Shown here: one piece after another, positions 1-6,785 of the stretch
Layout: the number at the start of each line of letters is the position of its first letter
How positions within the stretch are numbered: position 1 is the first letter of the stretch
Notes under the pieces: model-generated
The model's database searches: none
What the model was told of the DNA's origin: nothing
Seen by the model: only the letters and a program-made list of their open reading frames with translations
Assembly (NCBI GenBank): GCA_051208045.1
Contig: JBPJFY010000005.1
Location: forward strand, 236,169 to 300,168
Reading direction: 5' to 3'
DNA from: LZORAL124-50-18 sp051208045
GTDB taxonomy: Bacteria; Pseudomonadota; Gammaproteobacteria; Pseudomonadales; Oleiphilaceae
DNA: 64,000 bases
Position numbers and translations under genes: made by a program

Positions 1-777
1 GATGCTGCTGCGGAATCATTGATCACGTTTGACCGTATCGCAGAGGCCATTGGCGAATTTGAGCGTTCTATGGTGTTTGTGGACAACGCCTGGTTTCGTT
101 ATGCCGCTGGCGATATCAGTGCGTTAACCACAACGCAGAAACGGGGCGCATTGCTCTTTTTCACGCCGAGTCAACTGGGGGGGGCTGGCTGTGCGGCCTG
201 TCATAATGGGCCGCTGTTCAGTGATGGGCAACACCATGTGGTCGCATTCCCGCAATTTGGTCCGGGCAAGGGGGATGGTAATGCGGATGATTTCGGCCGG
301 CATCGGGAAACCAGCGCTTCTGAAGATCGTTACGCCTTCAGAACCCCCAGCCTGCTGAACATTGCCGAGACCGCGCCATTTGGGCATGCGGGTACCTTTG
401 GGTCTCTTGAGCGCGTGGTCAGGCACTATGTGGACCCTTCACGGTCGCTTGAGCAGTTCTTTGAGCGTGAGGAGTGGTGTCGTTTACCGCAGTTTCGTGG
501 TGTAGCAACGTGCGCACAGCTTTTTCCAGAATCCCGCGCAAACAGTCAGGCAGCGCTTAATCAACTTGCACAACAACAAGCCTCGGGCGCTTCGTTGTTA
601 GGGGATGTCCGGCTGAACGATCAACAGGTGCGTGATGTGGCTGCTTTTATGGGGGCACTGACTGACCCATGTGTAACCATTAGGGACTGTCTGGCTCCGT
701 GGATTGCCGACGAGGTGGCAGACAATCCCGATGGGCAGGTGCTGATCGGTGTGGATCGACGGGGCAACCCGCTCTAA
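1..777 (+). CDS. Di-haem cytochrome c peroxidase / MauG-family protein, C-terminal part (5' end outside window)
   Basis: The frame is open from base 1, so the start lies upstream and only the C-terminal 258 residues are seen. A c-type haem site CAACH (bases 190-204) is followed by an RTPSLLN segment and a GTFGSLERVVRHY segment, the arrangement of the C-terminal haem domain in bacterial cytochrome c peroxidases and MauG-like proteins. Members are periplasmic and either reduce peroxide or oxidise protein or cofactor substrates. At the place where classical peroxidases carry the distal Met (PYMH-like) this protein reads PFGH, so the second haem ligand appears absent, as in many MauG-like paralogues. 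The family call is firm; peroxidase activity is not established. Confidence 0.8.
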   Translation, partial: DAAAESLITFDRIAEAIGEFERSMVFVDNAWFRYAAGDISALTTTQKRGALLFFTPSQLGGAGCAACHNGPLFSDGQHHVVAFPQFGPGKGDGNADDFGRHRETSASEDRYAFRTPSLLNIAETAPFGHAGTFGSLERVVRHYVDPSRSLEQFFEREEWCRLPQFRGVATCAQLFPESRANSQAALNQLAQQQASGASLLGDVRLNDQQVRDVAAFMGALTDPCVTIRDCLAPWIADEVADNPDGQVLIGVDRRGNPL

Positions 778-817
778 TGTGTACGAGGGCGACTGACTTG
801 CCCTGTTATTCGGTGGG

Positions 818-1837
818 TCAGTCGTGGCTCTTTTTCTGGTCGAAATACTGGCTGAGCTGTTGTTTGAGTGCCTTGGGAATATCCCGGATGATGAGTGAGT
901 TCGCTGACGGATCGTAGACGATCGAGCGTTCGATCAAATCGGAAGAAAACGAGAGGCTGATGCCATTACCTTTGCCGGAGAATTTCACCAGTTTCTTGAG
1001 TTTCCGGTAGTCAGGTCGCAGTTCCTGTTCAGGGTTCTCGAATGCGCCGCGGGCAAAGTGAGCAAATCGTTCCGGTGCCTCCTCGTCGACCACCGTGGAC
1101 AGCTCGTCAAACGTGACCGGCTCGCCGGATTTATGCTGTTCGACGCAGTAGTCGTAGGCTTTTTTTCGAATGACTTTGCCTGCATTTTCGTCGGACTGAT
1201 GGCAAAACTGCTCGATAGCATCCAGAAAGGTTGCCGTATCCTGCTCGATGTTCGTGGCATTCTGAAAACCGACGGCCTTGGCAAACGCCTCGCCGGCTTT
1301 GGCGATATTACGTGCGGAAAGCACACAGAGATAGCTGTTGCTGTGGGGGTCGCTCAACCAGTCTTCCACTTCCAGTCGCGCTGCGATGTCCAGACGCGCC
1401 GTATTGAGGTACTCTGTGGCTTCGAGATTCAGGCCCGACGCATAGGCAAACCCCGACTCGGTTTCCGTGCCGAACACATGTAGCCGTCGCCCTTGCTCTA
1501 CCTGTTCCTCCACATAAATCAGGTAAACGTCCAGCTCGGTAGGGATCTCTTCCAGATGCCGCTTGAACTCCTGCGTGATGTTACGCGCCCAGCTGGTAAA
1601 TCCGAGCTTCTGATCGATCAGCTCACGGGTCCAGCTGCCGCCAGGAAAAGCGGCCGCATCTTCATGAAAACGACCGAACTGCTTACCGGGCTTGCTGTTA
1701 AAAAGCCGTTTATAATGGCCAAACAGGCTTTCCAGGTCGGCATTGTTCGCCAGTTCCTGAGGGGATTCATCCACCACCACCGGACCGTCTTCCGGCGAGC
1801 GGGTGATGTGGTGCACCGTGATGTGAGAAATCGCCAT
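818..1837 (-). CDS. Nucleoid-associated protein, YejK/NdpA family
   Basis: A 339-residue protein beginning MAISHITVHHI, close in length to E. coli YejK (about 335). The N-terminal motif, the YLCVLSARNIAKAGEAF segment and the absence of signal or membrane segments fit the 37-kD nucleoid-associated (NdpA) family, cytoplasmic proteins found on the nucleoid whose biochemical role is poorly defined. The gene lies 24 bp downstream of cysN on the same strand, so it may be read through from the cys transcript. It converges on the haem-peroxidase gene with a gap of about 40 bp. The family is recognised from overall sequence, not from a catalytic motif. Confidence 0.85.
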   Translation of the reverse strand: MAISHITVHHITRSPEDGPVVVDESPQELANNADLESLFGHYKRLFNSKPGKQFGRFHEDAAAFPGGSWTRELIDQKLGFTSWARNITQEFKRHLEEIPTELDVYLIYVEEQVEQGRRLHVFGTETESGFAYASGLNLEATEYLNTARLDIAARLEVEDWLSDPHSNSYLCVLSARNIAKAGEAFAKAVGFQNATNIEQDTATFLDAIEQFCHQSDENAGKVIRKKAYDYCVEQHKSGEPVTFDELSTVVDEEAPERFAHFARGAFENPEQELRPDYRKLKKLVKFSGKGNGISLSFSSDLIERSIVYDPSANSLIIRDIPKALKQQLSQYFDQKKSHD

Positions 1838-1861
1838 AAATCCCCTCGCTCAGGTTCTGGT

Positions 1862-3514
1862 TCAGGCTTCTGAACGGATCGTGAACTGTTCGGTGACGCG
1901 ATCACAGGTCTCGGTATCATCCGCCGTCAGAACGCGATCCGCTGTACTGGCTACCGCACTGTCCGCCTCGGACGCCACCAACGCAATCAAGCCGGCAGTT
2001 CGAACCGCATCAAACAGAGACGCCGCAGAAGCACCCGCCAACGCGGTTTCGTTCAGCACCAGAACGGTCTTACCCATATCGAACAGTTTGCGCTCCAACA
2101 GCGTAGCCAGCTTGGTGCGCTGCTCGCCTGTGCAGGCAATAATCAGCGGTGTCTGATCGTATCGAGAGGTTCGCTCTTCAGACGTAACCGGTTTGTGCGC
2201 TGCCACACCATCGGTCTTACCGGTGATCATGCCCGCTCCCACGGTCACGTTCGAGATGCGATCAATGATGATAAACGCACCCGATGCCCGGTTTTTCGGA
2301 TAGGGGTCAAAGGCAACTGGCTGATTGAGCACCAGCTCACACAAGCCAATTTCATTCAGATGCAACTCACTCGCTTCGCTTTTTTCCAGCGAGTTGACAT
2401 CAATGCGATGTTTGACGTGCGCGATAGAACCGGATACCGAATTGCTGGCCAGCTTGATGTTATACAGCTTGCCCGGGCGCATCAGGTCTTCGTTCATCCA
2501 GACAACATGCGCATTGAAGCGACTGTCCACCATGGGCAGATTGTCTGATTTGACGATCATGTCGCCGCGACTGATATCTATCTCATCTTCCAGCGTCAGG
2601 GTGACGGCCTGATCGACGAAGGCTTCGTCCAGACTGCCTTCAAACACCACAATGTCTTTCACCTTGCTGGATTTGCGAGAGGGCAGTGCTGTGATCACAT
2701 CGCCTTTGCGAATGACGCCGGAGGCGACGGTGCCGCAAAAGCCACGAAAATCCAGGTTGGGACGATTCACGTACTGTACCGGCAAACGAAAATCATCAAA
2801 ATTCTTGTCTGCAGCGATCTCTACCGTTTCCAGAATTTCCATCAGCGGTTGGCCGGTGAACCAGGGGGTCTGCTCGCTGCGGTTCACGACGTTGTCCCCC
2901 TTCAATGCGGAAATGGGCACGTAGTGAATGTCTTTCAAATTCAGTTGTTGAGAGAAAGCGTCGTATTGCGCTTTGATTTCGTTAAAGCGCTCTTCGCTGA
3001 AGCCCACCAGATCCATCTTGTTGATCGCCACCACGATATGGTGAATGCCCAGAAGCGATGCAATAAACGAGTGTCGGCGGGTTTGGGTGAGCACTCCATG
3101 GCGGGCATCAATGAGAATAACTGCCAGGTTCGCCGTGGAAGCGCCCGTGGCCATATTACGCGTGTATTGCTCGTGTCCGGGTGTATCCGCAATGATGAAC
3201 TTGCGCTTTTCCGTCGAGAAATAGCGGTAGGCGACGTCAATGGTAATGCCTTGTTCACGTTCTGCCTGCAGGCCGTCCACGAGCAACGCCAGATCCAGCT
3301 CTTCCCCGGTGGTACCGGATTTCACGCTGTCTTTTTTCAACGCTTCCATATGATCTTCATAGATCATTTTGGAGTCATGTAACAAACGACCGATCAGGGT
3401 GCTTTTGCCATCATCCACACTGCCGCAGGTCAGCAGGCGTAACAGTTCTTTTTGCTCGTGCTGCTTCAGGTATTCGTTGATATCTGAGCTGATTAATTCG
3501 GATTGGTGTGACAT
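1862..3514 (-). CDS. cysN: Sulfate adenylyltransferase subunit 1 (GTPase) with a C-terminal extension
   Basis: CysN is the GTPase partner of CysD; together they make adenosine 5'-phosphosulfate from ATP and sulfate, coupling the unfavourable reaction to GTP hydrolysis in assimilatory sulfate reduction. Visible motifs are the P-loop GSVDDGKST (from about residue 31), DTPGHEQY and NKMDLVG. The start overlaps the cysD stop as TAATG, implying translational coupling. At 550 residues it is longer than E. coli CysN (475). The last 100 residues or so (bases 1862-2161) resemble an APS kinase (CysC) domain that has lost its Walker A glycines and lysine and part of its core. A functional CysNC fusion is therefore unlikely. 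Confidence 0.95.
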   Translation of the reverse strand: MSHQSELISSDINEYLKQHEQKELLRLLTCGSVDDGKSTLIGRLLHDSKMIYEDHMEALKKDSVKSGTTGEELDLALLVDGLQAEREQGITIDVAYRYFSTEKRKFIIADTPGHEQYTRNMATGASTANLAVILIDARHGVLTQTRRHSFIASLLGIHHIVVAINKMDLVGFSEERFNEIKAQYDAFSQQLNLKDIHYVPISALKGDNVVNRSEQTPWFTGQPLMEILETVEIAADKNFDDFRLPVQYVNRPNLDFRGFCGTVASGVIRKGDVITALPSRKSSKVKDIVVFEGSLDEAFVDQAVTLTLEDEIDISRGDMIVKSDNLPMVDSRFNAHVVWMNEDLMRPGKLYNIKLASNSVSGSIAHVKHRIDVNSLEKSEASELHLNEIGLCELVLNQPVAFDPYPKNRASGAFIIIDRISNVTVGAGMITGKTDGVAAHKPVTSEERTSRYDQTPLIIACTGEQRTKLATLLERKLFDMGKTVLVLNETALAGASAASLFDAVRTAGLIALVASEADSAVASTADRVLTADDTETCDRVTEQFTIRSEA

Positions 3515-4422
3515 TAAAAGTAACCCTCGCGTTTTTTCTGCTCCATCGAACCGGCCTGATCGTGGTCGATCACGCGTCCCTGGCGTTCTGAGCTGGTCGC
3601 CAACAGCATTTCCTGAATGATTTCCGGTAATGTGGTTGCTTCGGATTCCACGGCACCTGTGAGCGGGTAACAGCCCAGCGTTCGGAAGCGTACAGAACGC
3701 ATTTCCGGCTGCTCGCCATCGCGCAGAGGCATGCGCTCGTCATCCACCATGATCAGCACACCATCCCGGTTCACTACCGGACGCTTGGCGGAGAAGTAGA
3801 GCGGCACAATTTCGATGTTTTCAAGGTGGATGTATTGCCAGATATCCAGCTCGGTCCAGTTGGACAGAGGAAACACTCGAATGCTTTCGCCTTTGTTGAC
3901 TTTGCCGTTGTAGATATTCCACAGCTCCGGACGCTGGTTTTTCGGGTCCCAACGGTGATGCTGATCCCGGAAAGAGTAAACGCGTTCCTTGGCGCGAGAC
4001 TTTTCCTCATCACGGCGGGCGCCGCCAAATGCCGCATCGAAGCCATACTTGTTCAATGCCTGTTTCAAACTCTGGGTTTTCATGACGTCGGTATGTACCG
4101 CACTGCCGTGGGTGAAGGGCCCGATTCCCTGCTCCACGCCTTCCTGGTTGATGTGGACGATGAGATCCATGCCGTGCTTCTTCACCTGGGTGTCACGGAA
4201 TTCAATCATCTGGCGGAACTTCCAGGTGGTGTCCACATGCATTAGCGGGAAGGGCAGTTTACCCGGATGAAAGGCTTTACGGGCCAGGTGCAGCATCACG
4301 GACGAGTCTTTACCGATGGAGTACAGCATCACGGGGTTGTCGAATTCAGCGGCAACCTCCCGAATGATATGGATGCTTTCCGCTTCCAATTGTTTGAGAT
4401 GGGTTAAATCATAGTTCGTCAT
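3514..4422 (-). CDS. cysD: Sulfate adenylyltransferase subunit 2
   Basis: CysD is the catalytic ATP-pyrophosphatase-type subunit of ATP sulfurylase. The PP-loop SIGKDSSVM near residue 40, the FPLMHVDTTWKF segment, the FGGARRDEEKSRAKER segment and the FPLSNWTELDIWQYI segment are all typical. The open frame extends upstream to 4476, but the ATG at 4422 (MTNYDLTHL) gives 302 residues, exactly the E. coli length, so this start is preferred. The stop overlaps the cysN start. Expression is normally controlled by CysB; a weak-35 promoter candidate lies at 4498-4527. Confidence 0.96.
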   Translation of the reverse strand: MTNYDLTHLKQLEAESIHIIREVAAEFDNPVMLYSIGKDSSVMLHLARKAFHPGKLPFPLMHVDTTWKFRQMIEFRDTQVKKHGMDLIVHINQEGVEQGIGPFTHGSAVHTDVMKTQSLKQALNKYGFDAAFGGARRDEEKSRAKERVYSFRDQHHRWDPKNQRPELWNIYNGKVNKGESIRVFPLSNWTELDIWQYIHLENIEIVPLYFSAKRPVVNRDGVLIMVDDERMPLRDGEQPEMRSVRFRTLGCYPLTGAVESEATTLPEIIQEMLLATSSERQGRVIDHDQAGSMEQKKREGYF

Positions 4423-4497
4423 GCGTCTAAACCTGTACGTCAATGAACCGGCGTTATTCCGCCTTTGCAGGAACAACGGCTGAAAATTTGGACGCGT

Positions 4498-4527
4498 ACT
4501 ATACCAAAAATTGGGGGGGTATAAGAA
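4498..4527 (-). promoter_or_regulatory. Candidate cysDN promoter
   Basis: Read on the minus strand there is a TATAGT -10 hexamer (bases 4498-4503, one mismatch to consensus), with only a poor -35 (TTCTTA-like) about 18 nt further upstream. A good -10 with a weak -35 is what an activator-dependent promoter looks like, and cys operons are known to need CysB. No CysB site was identified. This is an inference from hexamer matching only. Confidence 0.35.
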
Positions 4528-4582
4528 GCGGTGATTTTAGAACGATATGAAATAAATTTATGACCAAACCGAGAAACGGGAA

Positions 4583-4999
4583 CTAAATCACGTCCGGGGT
4601 GGAATTAATGTAGCAGTCGAGCAAACGGACTTCCTGCGTGGCAAGTTGGTTGAATTCCAAGCCAAGATGGAACGTATCCCGGGAAGTTCGGCGGGTGTAG
4701 ATGATGTTGCACTCGGTGGTGATTGGATGATGCTCGCGCGCTGCCTGACCTTTTTGAGGCAGTGAGAAATGCAAGGTGACCGGCACGGTGTTCCTGCGAC
4801 AGGGTGCGCGGGATTCAGTAGGAGGGAGCAGCTCTTCTAACGTCATTCGGTCACAGGCAACGGAAACGCCCGCGACAGAAATGTCGACCAGTCGCGCTGA
4901 GAGCATCTGGCCGGCCCGGGATTCGAGGGCGACATCGCCTCGGGTTTGAATTCGGTGGTGGTAGCGTAGATTCGCGGTCATGCAGCCTGCATCAATCAT
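4583..4999 (-). CDS. PilZ-domain protein
   Basis: A 138-residue cytoplasmic protein with the two PilZ cyclic-di-GMP-binding signatures: an arginine-rich N-terminus (RYHHRIQTRGDV, residues 12-23) and a downstream DISVAGVSV segment matching D/N-x-S-x-x-G. Single-domain PilZ proteins act as c-di-GMP receptors that affect motility, pili or polysaccharide synthesis. The ATG at 4981 (MTANLRYHH) is an alternative start. It is a single gene between cysD and the divergent rimO; two GGDEF cyclases elsewhere in the window could supply its ligand. No partner is evident from the context. Confidence 0.8.
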   Translation of the reverse strand: MIDAGCMTANLRYHHRIQTRGDVALESRAGQMLSARLVDISVAGVSVACDRMTLEELLPPTESRAPCRRNTVPVTLHFSLPQKGQAAREHHPITTECNIIYTRRTSRDTFHLGLEFNQLATQEVRLLDCYINSTPDVI

Positions 5000-5050
5000 T
5001 CAGTCATTTTTTTGATTCTAAAAGGTAAACATTTGCTGCGCAACCGGTCA

Positions 5051-5066
5051 CACAGGTAAACCTGTG
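5051..5066. repeat. Perfect 7-bp palindrome CACAGGT-AA-ACCTGTG
   Basis: Two exactly complementary 7-base arms are separated by AA, in the roughly 235-bp region between the PilZ gene (minus strand) and rimO (plus strand). The symmetry and spacing suit a dimeric regulator operator better than a terminator, since there is no T-run and the loop is too short for a hairpin. The bound protein is unknown. Confidence 0.4.
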
Positions 5067-5234
5067 GGACTTGTGCAAAGGAATGTTGGGATTTGTGACA
5101 CTGCTTTGAGTTGTGTTGCCCGCTCAGGGGAATCGGCGTTTGCGACTATTAAAACACCAGCCAGTTGAGATAAAATGGCGGATTGTTCTTAATTTGCCTC
5201 GTGTTCTTTCATTTACTCTTTAAGGTACGCCGTT

Positions 5235-6644
5235 TTGTCCGATCAGCCCAGCGCCATTATCGCCACCTCCACCACTGCCGAACCTGCCCGCTCACAAGAT
5301 TTGCCTTCTCAGGTAAAAGCCTCACTCGGAAATAAACCGGGGAAAGTGGGGTGGGTCTCTCTGGGATGCCCGAAAGCGCTCGTGGACTCCGAAAACATGT
5401 TGACCCGACTGAAGAGTGAAGGGTACGAGATTGTGCCGGACTATCAGGGGGCAGATCTCGTGGTTGTGAATACCTGCGGATTTATCGACAGCGCCGTACA
5501 GGAGTCGTTTGACGCCATTGGCGAAGCCATGAAGGAAAATGGCAAGGTGATTGTCACCGGGTGCATGGGCGTGAAGGAGCAGGAGATTCGAGCTCAGTAT
5601 CCGGACGTGTTGAGTGTTTCCGGCCCCCACCAATACGATACCGTGGTGAATGCCGTGCACGAGTATGTGCCGCCACAGCATGACCCCTTTGTGGATTTGA
5701 TTCCGCCGCAGGGGGTGAAGCTGACGCCAAAACACTATGCCTACGTGAAGATCTCGGAAGGGTGCAATCAGAGCTGCACGTTCTGCATTATCCCCAGCAT
5801 GCGAGGCAAACTGGTCAGTCGTCCGATGGCGGAGATTCTGGCGGAAGCGAAAAAGCTGGTCGACAACGGCGTGAAAGAGTTGTTGATTGTCTCTCAGGAC
5901 ACCGGAGCCTATGGCGTGGATGTCAAGTATGCGCCGGTTGAGTGGGAAGGGAAAACCTACCAGAGCCGCATCAAGGATTTGTGCGAAGCGTTGGGTGAGA
6001 TGGGCGCCTGGGTGCGATTGCACTATGTGTACCCTTATCCCCATATTGATGATTTGATCCCCTTGATGGCTGCCGGGAAAATCCTGCCGTATCTGGATAT
6101 TCCTTTCCAGCATGCGAGCCCCCGGATTTTGAAATTGATGAAGCGCCCGGGTGCGGTCGATAACCTCCTGGCGCGGATCAAAAAGTGGCGGGAAATCTGC
6201 CCCGAACTGACGATTCGCAGCACGTTCATTGTGGGCTTTCCCGGGGAAACAGAAGAGGATTTCGAAACACTGCTGGCGTTTCTGGAAGAGGCACAATTGG
6301 ACCGGGTCGGGTGTTTTGCCTATTCGCCGGTCGAGGGTGCTGCGGCGAACGCGCTGGCAGATCCGGTACCCGAAGCGGTAAAAGAGGATCGACTGGCCCG
6401 TTTCATGGCCGTGCAGGAACAGATCAGTGCGCAGCGGCTGCAGGATCGGGTAGGGCAGCGGATGCAGGTAATTGTGGACGAGGTGACGGAAGAAGGATCT
6501 GTCGCCCGCACACCCGGTGATGCGCCGGATATTGATGGGCTCGTGTTTATCGATAATGTCACAGAAGTCTCCCCCGGCGATTGGCTCGAGGTGATTATCG
6601 AAGAGGCGGACGAGCACGACATGTGGGCGCATCTGGCAGACTGA
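5235..6644 (+). CDS. rimO: Ribosomal protein S12 methylthiotransferase RimO
   Basis: RimO is a radical-SAM enzyme with two iron-sulfur clusters that methylthiolates an aspartate of ribosomal protein S12. The N-terminal UPF0004 cysteines are in SLGCPKA, NTCGFID and TGCMGV, and the radical-SAM triad is C-x3-C-x2-C in CNQSCTFC (C177, C181, C184). A TRAM-like C-terminus follows. The length is 469 against 441 in E. coli; the excess is a Ser/Ala/Thr-rich N-terminal stretch of about 30 residues read from the TTG start at 5235. A later in-frame start would shorten it, so the exact start is uncertain. It is transcribed alone, divergently from the PilZ gene. Confidence 0.95.
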   Translation: MSDQPSAIIATSTTAEPARSQDLPSQVKASLGNKPGKVGWVSLGCPKALVDSENMLTRLKSEGYEIVPDYQGADLVVVNTCGFIDSAVQESFDAIGEAMKENGKVIVTGCMGVKEQEIRAQYPDVLSVSGPHQYDTVVNAVHEYVPPQHDPFVDLIPPQGVKLTPKHYAYVKISEGCNQSCTFCIIPSMRGKLVSRPMAEILAEAKKLVDNGVKELLIVSQDTGAYGVDVKYAPVEWEGKTYQSRIKDLCEALGEMGAWVRLHYVYPYPHIDDLIPLMAAGKILPYLDIPFQHASPRILKLMKRPGAVDNLLARIKKWREICPELTIRSTFIVGFPGETEEDFETLLAFLEEAQLDRVGCFAYSPVEGAAANALADPVPEAVKEDRLARFMAVQEQISAQRLQDRVGQRMQVIVDEVTEEGSVARTPGDAPDIDGLVFIDNVTEVSPGDWLEVIIEEADEHDMWAHLAD

Positions 6645-6658
6645 GTCTATACTTTCCA

Positions 6659-6681
6659 GGGAGTATCAAACAGGTACTCCC
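6659..6681 (+). terminator. Hairpin after rimO (possible terminator)
   Basis: GGGAGTA (6659-6665) and TACTCCC (6675-6681) are perfect complements around a 9-nt loop, starting 14 bases after the rimO stop. There is no U-tract, only a GTTTGAGTTTG stretch, so intrinsic termination would be weak. It may instead be a processing or Rho-associated hairpin. Confidence 0.4.
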
Positions 6682-6770
6682 CGGGCTGTTTGAGTTTGAT
6701 TCGCTAGAGCTCAATCCCTCCTGAATTCTGATAAAAATAAGACCATCTGGTGCCTGAGTCGCCGGGCGGT

Positions 6771-6785
6771 GAGGGGTAAATCATT
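6771..6785 (+). promoter_or_regulatory. Shine-Dalgarno that favours a rare AUU start codon
   Basis: GAGGGG (6771-6776) is followed by an in-frame TAA stop, then ATC and ATT (6783-6785). The reading frame from ATT gives an N-terminus of the form (M)SSKFVTTLL leading directly into the first membrane helix. No ATG, GTG or TTG occurs in frame between the stop and the TTG at 6810. E. coli infC is the known precedent for AUU initiation. Confidence 0.4.

Noticed and set aside
5322..6632. 436-codon open frame on the minus strand opposite rimO
   Set aside because: It is fully antisense to a clear RimO with radical-SAM motifs; its translation is His/Gln-rich with no family features, a typical shadow in GC-balanced DNA.
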